Part shown: positions 35,511-43,375 of the stretch, piece by piece | Layout of the letters: each line of letters starts with the position of its first letter | How positions within the stretch are numbered: the stretch's first letter is position 1 | Source: Candidatus Vecturithrix granuli | GTDB lineage: Bacteria > Moduliflexota > Moduliflexia > Moduliflexales > Moduliflexaceae | Assembly: GCA_000739535.1 (NCBI GenBank) | Contig: DF820473.1 | Location: 133,006 to 197,005, forward strand | Length of the DNA stretch: 64,000 nt | Direction of reading: 5' to 3' | Position numbers and translations under genes: made by a program | The notes under the pieces: model-generated | Databases searched by the model: none | Told to the model about the DNA's origin: nothing | The model's input: only the letters and a program-made list of their open reading frames with translations

Positions 35511-38500
35511 TTATTCCGCTTTTTTCTTCAGCGTTTCCCCTATCTTTTTTAACCACTGCTCATTTGGCAAAGCAAAGGGACGAAACTTTTCTAAAATTCC
35601 GTCTTCTTCACTGTAATATAAGGCGCGATGTTGTCCTAATTTACCGGCAGCAGGGGAGTCAATCAAATTCATGGAATCTTCGTTACCCATTTGGAACACG
35701 ACGCGCATTTCGAACTCACGGAGAGCCTGACGAGATAAGCGACGATTAAGATTGGTGTTGGTATCACAATAGACGATAGTATGAATGCCGAATTCAGGGC
35801 CTTCGCGCAAAATTTTGGGAAATTGTTTGCCTGGATCAGATGGGGCGGGAGCATCGTTCGCATCAAGAGAAAACCCGCCTCCGAAGCTATCATCTTGTTC
35901 CAAATCACGAGCACGTTGTAAACCATAAACCACAAGATAAATAGTAGATTTTCCTTGCAAGCTCTCGTCTTCATGCTCTAAGCGCTGTTCTACTTCCTGA
36001 GCAATTTCATTGATCATCTCAGGAAGTTGTCGCCGTCTGCCATATTTGACCGTATGGGGCAAGACCTCAGATAAGGATTTGAGGAAATCAGCGTGGGGGA
36101 CATCCACCGAACCAAAATCGAGCAGATAAAAGCGCGTAGATGTTGGCGAATGTTGCGCCGCTAAGGTTAAGATACTTGTCATCAAGATCCCCATCGCGGC
36201 TTCATCATTTTGTCCGATAATCAATAGATTGCTTTCGGCTTGATGACGGAAATTGGCTGATGTAGCGTCTTTGATCGCAATTGGTTCACCAAGCCATGCA
36301 GGGAAACGTCGCAGGGGTTCATCCCATTTAGGGTTTGACAGGAAGGCATTGAGGGCTTGATCATGTTCAGCGTCGGCAGGCGCGTTGCCTTCGAACACAA
36401 TTTGATTTTTGGGCGGGAACAGTCCTCGCTGTTGAGCTAACTCATTCACCTTGTCCAGATACAGATCGTGTTTGTCATCCGGCAGCCACGCCACCTGAAA
36501 AGGATTGTTGCCTTCAACCAGCCCATTGGCCGAATTGTAAATGGCTTCTCCCGGACGGGAGAGCAGTCGCGCCGCTGGATTGTCGTCGCTTAAAATCAGG
36601 CGCGAATCGGCTTCGCTGCATTGTAGTGCGATTCGGATTGCCATCTGATCAATCGTACTTCGCGCTAAGGTATATGTTCCGGCCAAGGTTTGCGAGCCTA
36701 ATAAAACATGAATACCAAAGGCGCGTCCCTGACGAACTAAACGATCTAAAATTTGCGACACCTTCGAAGCGATGACATCATCTTCTGTGAAGAATTCTTG
36801 AAATTCATCAACGAGCAAGAGAATTCGAGAGATTTTCTGCTCTGTTTTTTTACGATATTCTTTCAATCCATCAACTTCAGTCGTGCGGAATAAATCTCCT
36901 CGTCGTTTCAGTTCCGCATCCAATCCTTCAAGCACGCTTAACCCGAATTCCCGTTCACTTTCAATGGCAATGACGCGGGCATGAGGCAATTGGTGGGTTG
37001 CATACGTTTTGAACTCAACCCCTTTTTTGAAGTCAATCAAATACAACTCAACTTCATCCGGGCTATAATTCAATGCCAATGTCGAGATAAGGACATGTAG
37101 CAAGGTTGATTTCCCGGAACCTGTTTTCCCGGCAATTAAGGTATGTTGGGCGGTGCCTTTGCCCAGGTCTAAATATTGCACTTTATTGGCGCCGATAGGT
37201 CCTAAAGGAGCTTGAATGCCGTTTTCCGTACTGCCTGTCCACCAATACTGCGGCACAAGTTGGGATTTCTCCAGGATTTTTTCAAAAGGTACTTCAACTT
37301 TACTGGCTTCAATCGCGGCTTTCCCAACCTGATTGATAATCATATTGAAGATTTGTTCGTCAGGAGGGGTTTCTAATTCGAGGATGCACTTACTCGATGC
37401 CTCTGATTCTTGCCAGATCAATTGGCTTCCATCCCAGGAAACCACCATTGAGGATCGTTCGAGATCGCCGGCGTTAAAGCCATAAGGGAGTTTTTGATCG
37501 GTATCATACAAAATGATGGTATGCACACCGCAGCGCGGACCATTTTGAACGATACTGACCAGACGCCTGGCAGCATCGTCGCTGAAATTGACCGGAAAAT
37601 TGAGCGCCACTAAAAAGCGATAGGCTTCAGCCACTTCTCCGGCTTGCTGGTTGAATTCTTCGATACTGGCATAGGTATTGCGCAGGTATTTTTGAATCAC
37701 GATTTCCATGTGCTCGGTCAGTTCTTCTAAGCGCTGTTCGATATATTTTGGCTCTGACCATGCCTTTGAGGTGACTAAGGATTCATCGTAATCTGCTAAA
37801 TGCATGAAAGGCGCGACGTTTTGTCCGAGTGCGACCGGATCAATAAAGGTAAACCGTAACTTCGCAGGGGGGATAGTGGCGAGTAAACGCAGCAAGACCC
37901 CTTGAAGTTGTTGGGGGATAATATTTTTCCCCTGTCCATTTATCTTAACAAGTAGAGCCTGATTTCCTGGGAAAGGGAATAAGGCTGGCATCGAAAATTG
38001 GTAATCATCTATTTTCACATTACCAGGCTTATCGTAGTTCCAGGTTCCAGTGGTGAATGTGCCCATCCGAGTCACAGAAGGAATGGACACAGAAAACGTA
38101 AAATTTTGCCAATATTCATCCGTCCATTCAGGAGAAAGCTGATCAATTCGTCTTCTAAATTGCTCAAGAGATTGATGTAATTTCGACATATTTTCTTCAA
38201 AATTCTGTTTGGCATTATTCACAGCACTTTGATAGTCATGTTCAATTGCATGAATCTGTGTTGTATACTTCTCTTTGCTAAGGTTAATTTGGTCATTATA
38301 TTCCTTTTTTAGCTTTTCTAAAATTAACTTATGAAGTTGTATTGCATCTAATTTTAACCGAAGCAACTGAGCATAAGGTGTCCGTCTTCTTCTAATACGA
38401 AAGTAATTTACGCCAATAAAGATAAGAAATGTAAGGACAAGAGTAATCCAAAATGCATTCCCAAGACTTCTTCTTTGCCAAAAAATCCCAAGGGAAACAA

Positions 38501-39023
38501 TTCCAAGAGAAATGACCCAAGCAAGAGCAAATATAACTCCTATAACACATCCCCAATTAATGGGTTCTCCACTTATCTTTTCGATTTTTGATCGAAGTCG
38601 AATAGCATGATCAACACATTGTTCTAAAGCTTTTCCGGGGTTGTCATTACCAACATAAAGAGGAGTATCGCTTGCCGAAGTAGTGCCAACAACCCAACTA
38701 TAATGACGATTCAAATCGTTTGTAGCTTTTGATATTTCCCCAGAAATGATATAGTTCAGCTTTAGATCAAATATTTCTTCATCTCTTTGAAGGTTACCCT
38801 TTATTTGTTGTAGAGCACGCTCATGACTATCTTGAGAATCTTTTTTTCTTTCTTGATAAATGGAATATGCTTTCGCTACAAGCTGTGCATATTTTGACGC
38901 GAATTGATGGAAATGTCTCAACATTTCTCTTTGTTCTTTGAGCAAGTCTTGTTTCACCGTATCACTCTCCTTCTCATCTGATGCTGATATAATATCCCTA
39001 TACACGAAATCATTATCTGACAT
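35511..39023 (-). CDS. FtsK/SpoIIIE-family EccC/EssC-like membrane ATPase
   Basis: The 1170-residue protein has an acidic helical N-terminus, two membrane helices at about residues 160-185 and 190-210, a long coiled coil (220-300), then three RecA-like FtsK domains. The first (about 340-585) lacks a Walker A but keeps FTFIDPVALGQNVAPFMHL. The second (605-865) is canonical: AGKTGSGKST near 635 and RILLLVDEFQEF near 740, plus GIHVLLGSQTLAG. The third (910-1140) is degenerate (LLIIGQNDEAAMG). Two membrane helices followed by three ATPase domains is the EccC/EssC plan of type VII secretion. I start at the internal ATG; a TTG six codons upstream is possible. It is the last gene of the locus with WXG100-like genes. 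Confidence 0.88.
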   Translation of the reverse strand: MSDNDFVYRDIISASDEKESDTVKQDLLKEQREMLRHFHQFASKYAQLVAKAYSIYQERKKDSQDSHERALQQIKGNLQRDEEIFDLKLNYIISGEISKATNDLNRHYSWVVGTTSASDTPLYVGNDNPGKALEQCVDHAIRLRSKIEKISGEPINWGCVIGVIFALAWVISLGIVSLGIFWQRRSLGNAFWITLVLTFLIFIGVNYFRIRRRRTPYAQLLRLKLDAIQLHKLILEKLKKEYNDQINLSKEKYTTQIHAIEHDYQSAVNNAKQNFEENMSKLHQSLEQFRRRIDQLSPEWTDEYWQNFTFSVSIPSVTRMGTFTTGTWNYDKPGNVKIDDYQFSMPALFPFPGNQALLVKINGQGKNIIPQQLQGVLLRLLATIPPAKLRFTFIDPVALGQNVAPFMHLADYDESLVTSKAWSEPKYIEQRLEELTEHMEIVIQKYLRNTYASIEEFNQQAGEVAEAYRFLVALNFPVNFSDDAARRLVSIVQNGPRCGVHTIILYDTDQKLPYGFNAGDLERSSMVVSWDGSQLIWQESEASSKCILELETPPDEQIFNMIINQVGKAAIEASKVEVPFEKILEKSQLVPQYWWTGSTENGIQAPLGPIGANKVQYLDLGKGTAQHTLIAGKTGSGKSTLLHVLISTLALNYSPDEVELYLIDFKKGVEFKTYATHQLPHARVIAIESEREFGLSVLEGLDAELKRRGDLFRTTEVDGLKEYRKKTEQKISRILLLVDEFQEFFTEDDVIASKVSQILDRLVRQGRAFGIHVLLGSQTLAGTYTLARSTIDQMAIRIALQCSEADSRLILSDDNPAARLLSRPGEAIYNSANGLVEGNNPFQVAWLPDDKHDLYLDKVNELAQQRGLFPPKNQIVFEGNAPADAEHDQALNAFLSNPKWDEPLRRFPAWLGEPIAIKDATSANFRHQAESNLLIIGQNDEAAMGILMTSILTLAAQHSPTSTRFYLLDFGSVDVPHADFLKSLSEVLPHTVKYGRRRQLPEMINEIAQEVEQRLEHEDESLQGKSTIYLVVYGLQRARDLEQDDSFGGGFSLDANDAPAPSDPGKQFPKILREGPEFGIHTIVYCDTNTNLNRRLSRQALREFEMRVVFQMGNEDSMNLIDSPAAGKLGQHRALYYSEEDGILEKFRPFALPNEQWLKKIGETLKKKAE

Positions 39024-39093
39024 GTCGTTGTGCTTGTTCAATGTCTTACAGCAAACGACCCTATCCTCTATCTTATATTCCGCCGTTCATGTG

Positions 39094-39315
39094 TTATGCT
39101 AAGACTTTTTTATGTTTTTTGTTCGGCAACCGTCTTCTGGTAGCGGCTTTTTTCCCTGAATTGAGATGTTTTGGAGCATAAGAGACATAGTGGACTCCGC
39201 TTTGTCGTTCTTTCTCGTGTAACTCTTGAAACATGGCATCTATGTCGTACTTGAATTGTTCGGCATGTGCCGCTCGCATGGCATGAAGCTCTTTGATAAT
39301 CGGGTCTTCCCACAT
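39094..39315 (-). CDS. Small conserved-looking protein, 73 aa
   Basis: The product MWEDPIIKELHAMRAAHAEQF followed by YDIDAMFQELHEKERQSG has a helix pattern seen in small toxin-antitoxin-like families of cyanobacteria and candidate phyla, then a basic tail with repeated Lys/Arg. It starts two bases after the stop of a 37-residue frame (TAATTATG), with GAGGGG as ribosome site. The basic tail suggests nucleic-acid binding. Function unknown. Confidence 0.6.
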   Translation of the reverse strand: MWEDPIIKELHAMRAAHAEQFKYDIDAMFQELHEKERQSGVHYVSYAPKHLNSGKKAATRRRLPNKKHKKVLA

Positions 39316-39317
39316 AA

Positions 39318-39431
39318 TTATCCCCTCACTAATTCTTCAGGAGTACAAAGAACAGGACTTTCGAATCTCTGCTGCCGGATAATCTCCCGAAGAGTTTTGC
39401 GCAATTCTTCGAAACCGTCAATATCCTTCAT
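39318..39431 (-). CDS. Small protein, 37 aa, coupled to the next gene
   Basis: MKDIDGFEELRKTLREIIRQ, then QRFESPVLCTPEELVRG. The stop is two bases before the ATG of the 73-residue gene. It is a helix followed by a CTPEEL segment, typical of small antitoxin-like proteins. No good ribosome site is visible before this ATG and the frame is open upstream into the preceding gene, so the true start is uncertain. Confidence 0.5.
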   Translation of the reverse strand: MKDIDGFEELRKTLREIIRQQRFESPVLCTPEELVRG

Positions 39432-39450
39432 CCGAAAAACTTTAAAATTT

Positions 39451-39711
39451 TTAGGCTGCTTTTGCCAGCGACACTTCTTCGATTAACGAGTGAACGCGCC
39501 ATTTTTGGATCTGAATGTAAATCACGGGTTGATCTGACTCACGATGTTTGAGAGAGAGCGTGTGGTGCCAATTGTTAAACTCCTCTTCTCCACGAACCTC
39601 GAAGATGATCATCGCGTTTTGGGGGATGCTGCGGGCAAATTCTTCGTGTTCCATGATATATCGGTCAAATTCGGTTGTCATCATGGTTAAAAATTTCTGA
39701 TATGTATTCAT
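39451..39711 (-). CDS. DUF5647-like small protein
   Basis: The 86-residue protein matches DUF5647: LTMMTTEFDRYIMEHEEFARSIPQNAMIIFEV, then EEEFNNWHHTLSLKHRESDQPVIYIQIQKW. Its ATG overlaps the stop of the upstream gene (ATGA). In other genomes members sit in small two-gene modules. Role unknown; likely an antitoxin or partner by arrangement only. Confidence 0.7.
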   Translation of the reverse strand: MNTYQKFLTMMTTEFDRYIMEHEEFARSIPQNAMIIFEVRGEEEFNNWHHTLSLKHRESDQPVIYIQIQKWRVHSLIEEVSLAKAA

Positions 39712-40022
39712 AACTTTTCACCTCGTAAAAATTTTTGTGTGTACTTCTCCCAGTTTTCATTCAGATCCCAATCTGCGTAACTCAATGCGCTTTCAAAAGT
39801 CAGGTCTAATTCTGTTTTCCGTTGATTTCCTCTCAGATCGTATGTGTCTATATGGGCAAAGCCATGTGCGCAATCATACCGGATGACTACTTTCCAGACA
39901 TCCTCGACTTTCACTTCTAACTGGACAACAAAATATTGCACACAGCCTTTCTCGGTTTGATGAGAATGACGTTTTCTGACGCCATCATCGAACATGATGA
40001 CATATTCAGTTCTTCTGCCCAT
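39708..40022 (-). CDS. Conserved small protein with HGFAH motif
   Basis: The 104-residue protein has FVVQLEVKVEDVWKVVIRYD and CAHGFAHIDTYDLRG, then ALSYADWDLNENWEKYTQKFL. The strict RYD..HGFAH.D pattern suggests a catalytic or metal site and recalls domain-of-unknown-function toxins of similar size. It overlaps the DUF5647-like gene by four bases, so the two are translated together. I cannot assign an activity. Confidence 0.65.
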   Translation of the reverse strand: MGRRTEYVIMFDDGVRKRHSHQTEKGCVQYFVVQLEVKVEDVWKVVIRYDCAHGFAHIDTYDLRGNQRKTELDLTFESALSYADWDLNENWEKYTQKFLRGEKL

Positions 40023-40033
40023 GTTCTCTTCTC

Positions 40034-40249
40034 CTATCTCACATTCCTCCGCGCCTGTTCGATAACTTGCGCCATACGGTCAAGTTCGCGCTGCGTATTC
40101 CGAATCTGTTCTCCCAAAGGAACCATCACATTTTTTTCGAACTCACGACTGACAGGGTCGTTCCACAGTGTTTTCGTGGTTTCCCAGCGGTGCTTTAACT
40201 TCTGCTGCGCTTCGTTAAACTGCTCGATATACGGTCGTAATAGTACCAT
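40034..40249 (-). CDS. WXG100-like small helical protein
   Basis: The 71-residue protein is two predicted helices joined by TLWNDPVSREF: W29-N-D31 takes the place of the WxG turn in WXG100 proteins. It begins MVLLRPYIEQFNEAQQKLKH, with GAGGAG three bases before the ATG; a longer upstream frame overlaps the preceding gene and is rejected. It lies 19 bases after the ParB-like fusion gene. Probably a secreted or chaperone-like component of the locus. Confidence 0.65.
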   Translation of the reverse strand: MVLLRPYIEQFNEAQQKLKHRWETTKTLWNDPVSREFEKNVMVPLGEQIRNTQRELDRMAQVIEQARRNVR

Positions 40250-40268
40250 ACTCTCCTCAAGCGATATG

Positions 40269-41153
40269 TTATGATGGTGTGTTATGCTCTTCCTCCACGC
40301 GTTCGACAATCTGGATCGGGAGGGTTTCTAATCCGAGTTCTTTGGCGACAAACAGGCGATGATAGCCATTGATTACATCATACTTCTCTCCCATTTTGTT
40401 CACGCGAATGGCATCATCGCCATAAAACGCATCATAAACTCGTTCATATCCATGTTCGTATGGTAATCCCTGTTCCTGATCCAATTTGGCAAAATAATCG
40501 CCATCTGCTCCTTGTTCTACGGCAGACAGCACAACCTCTCGAAGTTTGCGAAAACCTTCAAGCATCGTCACATGAGCCACCTTTCCAAAATCTTTCGTCT
40601 CTTTTACATGAGATTGATTGAAGTCGATCTGCTTGAGTATGTTTTTGATTGGCGTGTTACGAATTCCCTTTTCAACCCATGCAGAACCAGATGATGTTGG
40701 CTGGGATGATGCTGTTGAAGCACTTCCTGAAATTGACGTTGCTATGGAAGTCGAAGCTGATGACATCCCGGATGAAGAAGGAGTCGCAACATTGATAAAT
40801 TGCTCAAGTTTATTGACAGTTTCGCCTAAAAAAACCTGTGCTTTTGGAAGTTCAGTATTGACCCAACGCGCCAAACGATAGGCTTGAGGCTTATACTGTT
40901 CTTCCACTACCTGTTCAACCATCCATCTCCAGCGGATCACGTTCTGTAATTCTTCATAAGCCTCGCGGTCTTCATCATCTTCTTCGACCCGACGCTGCCA
41001 ATAATGCTGACGTTCAAGCAGCCATTCCTGAAATCTTCGAATATCCCGCGCAACTCCATCAAGTGCATGCTGCGTGTCATGACAAAATTCTCCGACGCCG
41101 TTTCTGAAATCAACTAACGCTTGAATAGATTTGACATAAACTCCTGATGACAT
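40269..41153 (-). CDS. Modular protein: helical T7SS-like domain, Ser-rich linker, ParB/sulfiredoxin-like C-domain
   Basis: The 294-residue product has three parts. Residues 1-122 are helical and Trp-rich (FQEWLLERQHYWQRRVEEDD, VIRWRWMVEQVVEEQY), like N-terminal domains encoded near WXG100 genes. Residues 123-158 are a low-complexity Ser/Thr/Ala linker. Residues 159-294 end in a ParB/sulfiredoxin-like core with DVINGYHRLFVAKELGLETL (the G-x-H-R-x-x-A signature). Such a layout fits a secreted effector, or a conserved component with added nuclease/NTPase-type domain. GAGGA precedes the ATG and the WXG100-like gene ends ten bases upstream. Confidence 0.75.
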   Translation of the reverse strand: MSSGVYVKSIQALVDFRNGVGEFCHDTQHALDGVARDIRRFQEWLLERQHYWQRRVEEDDEDREAYEELQNVIRWRWMVEQVVEEQYKPQAYRLARWVNTELPKAQVFLGETVNKLEQFINVATPSSSGMSSASTSIATSISGSASTASSQPTSSGSAWVEKGIRNTPIKNILKQIDFNQSHVKETKDFGKVAHVTMLEGFRKLREVVLSAVEQGADGDYFAKLDQEQGLPYEHGYERVYDAFYGDDAIRVNKMGEKYDVINGYHRLFVAKELGLETLPIQIVERVEEEHNTPS

Positions 41154-41163
41154 TCTCCGTTCC

Positions 41164-41436
41164 TCACCGTTGGTTCAAATATTCGCGAGCATGTTGGGCT
41201 TTCTTGAGCAAAAACGGAATGTATTCATCAGATGTTCTCAAAAACTGTGAGATTACCTTCATCGTCTGCTGATATTCCTGAGCAAATTTCTGATGCTCCT
41301 GATCCTGCCATGTTGAGCCTAATTGGCTAAACTGAGCGTTCAAACGAGACGTGCTTTGTTTTAATTGCTCATTAAATTGTTTCAGATTTTGTGCAAAACG
41401 CTGCAATTCTTCGGGATCGACAATAGCTTGCGGCAT
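41164..41436 (-). CDS. WXG100-like protein (W-x-D variant)
   Basis: The 90-residue protein has the right size and two-helix plan of WXG100/ESAT-6 proteins: DPEELQRFAQNLKQFNEQLK, then LGSTWQDQEHQKFAQEYQQT. The central turn is W43-Q-D45 instead of WxG. AAGGAGG stands upstream of the ATG. It is very similar to the first 90 residues of the upstream gene product, so they are paralogues. No C-terminal YxxxD/E export motif is obvious. Confidence 0.8.
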   Translation of the reverse strand: MPQAIVDPEELQRFAQNLKQFNEQLKQSTSRLNAQFSQLGSTWQDQEHQKFAQEYQQTMKVISQFLRTSDEYIPFLLKKAQHAREYLNQR

Positions 41437-41485
41437 AGTAAAAACCTCCTTCTTCTGTTACGAGTTTCCGTTAACATGACGTTGT

Positions 41486-42439
41486 TCAGAAAGAACCTTT
41501 TGCAAGAAAAGGAATAATCCATGACGTCAATTCCATGTATAACATGTTAGCAATCACTTCAGAACTCACACCAATAGGCTTGATTCGTTCATTGAGATAA
41601 TTTTGTATATCTTCTGTTGTCGGATTTTTTTTGAGGCCAAATTTCTGAAAGGATTGAGAGTTTTTCTCGATCCTGTGCAACAATGATTTGTGAACATCTT
41701 CGACATGATTATCAGGAATAAGCAGGATACCATGTGTATGCAAATAATTCTTCATTTCCTTCACGGTCATGATCTGCTGCATTTCTGTAGAGATGGGGAT
41801 AAGGGTTTTTTCTTTCGCTTCAAGTAATAATGACGCCGCATCCTCAAACCGTTGAGCTTTTTTCTCATCCTCAATGTATCCGATGGCTAACAAAAAATCA
41901 TTGGTATATTCGCGAACATAATGTGTAGAAATTTTGTCTGATTTAGCGTATTTAATCCCTCTTACTTTCACAGAACCAACGCTATTTTCCCCGATGTTAT
42001 CATAGATTTTAAAGTGTCCTCCCGGAGTACTGCCTTCAAGCTTTTCTGCAATATTATCAAGTAAGACATAATTTCCGCTGATTAACGTCACCATCTCCCC
42101 TGCTTTACCTTGCATCATTTGGGGACTATATGACCATCCTTCCGAAAAACCGCTCCGAATATTTGCAATAACTCGTTTCAGATACAAACGAGCAAGTTCT
42201 GATTTCCGTAAGAGAAATCTTATATGCTGTTCACTCGCTTTGACAAATCGATTTATGGCTTGTATTGTGTGTTCATATTCCTGAGTAAATTTTTTATGTT
42301 CCTGATCTCGCCACGTTAATTCTAACTGCTTAAATTGTCCATGTAATTTTAAGAGGTTTTGTCTGAGTTGTTCATTAAACTGAACAAGATGCTGAGCAAA
42401 CCTGGACAATGCTTCAGGATCAACTCTCACTTGTGACAT
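41486..42439 (-). CDS. WXG100-like domain fused to a C-terminal domain of unknown function
   Basis: Of 317 residues, 1-90 (DPEALSRFAQHLVQFNEQLR, LTWRDQEHKKFTQEYEHTIQ) parallel the next gene's product, including W43-R-D45. Residues 95-317 form an unrecognised alpha/beta domain with GGHFKIYDNIGENSVGSVKV, an H-Y pair in STHYVREYTNDFLLAIGY, and a helical C-terminus ending in a hydrophobic patch (MLYMELTSWIIPFLA). This layout is that of LXG/WXG-type toxin effectors, but no known catalytic motif is seen. AAGGAAG precedes the ATG. It is the first gene of the locus. Confidence 0.75.
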   Translation of the reverse strand: MSQVRVDPEALSRFAQHLVQFNEQLRQNLLKLHGQFKQLELTWRDQEHKKFTQEYEHTIQAINRFVKASEQHIRFLLRKSELARLYLKRVIANIRSGFSEGWSYSPQMMQGKAGEMVTLISGNYVLLDNIAEKLEGSTPGGHFKIYDNIGENSVGSVKVRGIKYAKSDKISTHYVREYTNDFLLAIGYIEDEKKAQRFEDAASLLLEAKEKTLIPISTEMQQIMTVKEMKNYLHTHGILLIPDNHVEDVHKSLLHRIEKNSQSFQKFGLKKNPTTEDIQNYLNERIKPIGVSSEVIANMLYMELTSWIIPFLAKGSF

Positions 42440-43020
42440 TTATCTTCCTTTTTATCTTTACGGGTGAGCAGCTACGTTTATGAGTACAAACAAAAAATAA
42501 CAATAGAATTATCTAGTTGAAATACTCACCTTTTTCCCTGTCTCGTATAAGAAATATGTGTCTATTACGAGAAAGATATTACGAGAAAGATATGTCTTGT
42601 AAAAGACATGTTTCAGGTTTCTCATAAGAGACATATTTTTTGTTCTCTTGTAAAGCGCTCTGTTTTTTGTATGAGACATTTCTTTCTCTTCTCAGGCAGA
42701 GAGAACGATGATTGGGCGTTGTCTTTATTGTTTCATGATGATGGCCAGGCAGACGTTTTTGACAAGTTTTTTGTGCTGCTCTGTTATTTTTCTCTGATAA
42801 CATGTCTGAAAGCAGCCAACGTGTGAACGCCCGCAAACAGCGTCTTCACTTTCCAACCGACTCTTTACACAGGAAACTGTTTCTCACACTCGGTAAACAC
42901 ATAATCAAGCATTCCAGCAAGTTTTTTAAGTCAGTACAATCCATGTATGTTTTTTTTGGTTATGCTAATTGATATGTTCGTTTCTGTATTTCGTGCGGGG
43001 TTTGTGGTTTTGGAAATCGA
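42440..43020. repeat. AT-rich leader region with repeated AGAGACAT/TTACGAGAAAGA motifs
   Basis: TATTACGAGAAAGA is repeated head-to-tail near 42553-42580. ATGTCTTGTAAAAGACAT is a perfect palindrome near 42592. Variants of CTCATAAGAGACAT and TGTATGAGACATTTC follow to about 42680. The long minus-strand frame through these repeats has no protein-like composition. The T7SS-like operon promoter should lie here; I cannot fix -35/-10 boxes. Confidence 0.45.
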
Positions 43021-43039
43021 AAAATAATGTTGCATACGC

Positions 43040-43141
43040 TTACTCCTCAATATCTTCGCCAAATTGTGCTAACGCCTGAATGAGTTGATCCGCCTGATAC
43101 GCCAGAATGTACCCTTTCCGATTCTGGAAATTGAGCATCAT
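43040..43141 (-). CDS. Possible small protein or gene relic, 33 aa
   Basis: The frame reads MMLNFQNRKGYILAYQADQL followed by IQALAQFGEDIEE. Composition is protein-like, and it opens next to a non-matching frame ending KPHQSKPE whose stop overlaps this start. No strong ribosome site. It may be a relic of a larger gene eroded between the T7SS-like locus and gcvPA; I do not recognise it. Confidence 0.35.
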   Translation of the reverse strand: MMLNFQNRKGYILAYQADQLIQALAQFGEDIEE

Positions 43142-43224
43142 TCCGGTTTGCTTTGATGCGGCTTATCAATTTTGATTTTTTCGACATATTCTCATAAGAG
43201 ATGATAAGTGTCAATTGTGTCAAG

Positions 43225-43310
43225 ATCAAAATTTCGAAAACAATGTGTCCAAACCGTAAAGGGTCAATTGACAAAAAAATATATTGACAAATGTCTGTGT
43301 TTGGGTTTGT
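43225..43310. promoter_or_regulatory. Cluster of TTGACA/TGTCAA half-sites upstream of gcvPA
   Basis: GTCAATTGAC is a perfect palindrome near 43262, and TTGACAAATGTC and GTCAATTGTGTC-like units sit within 80 bases. They may be operators for the downstream amino-acid operon, or hold a -35 box (TTGACA near 43267 or 43284) without a convincing -10. No glycine riboswitch core is seen. Confidence 0.35.
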
Positions 43311-43375
43311 CACAATGAGTAATTGAAAAGAAAGCCTGGGTAAGTGAAATTTACATACATATTGGAGAGGGGCTT

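Noticed and set aside
42579..42836. 85-codon minus-strand frame before the WXG100 locus
   Set aside because: It runs through short DNA repeats and repeats its own peptide (VSYKKQ/VSYEKPE), with no protein character.
43161..43375. Glycine riboswitch upstream of gcvPA
   Set aside because: No recognisable glycine aptamer core; only TTGACA/TGTCAA half-sites are seen.
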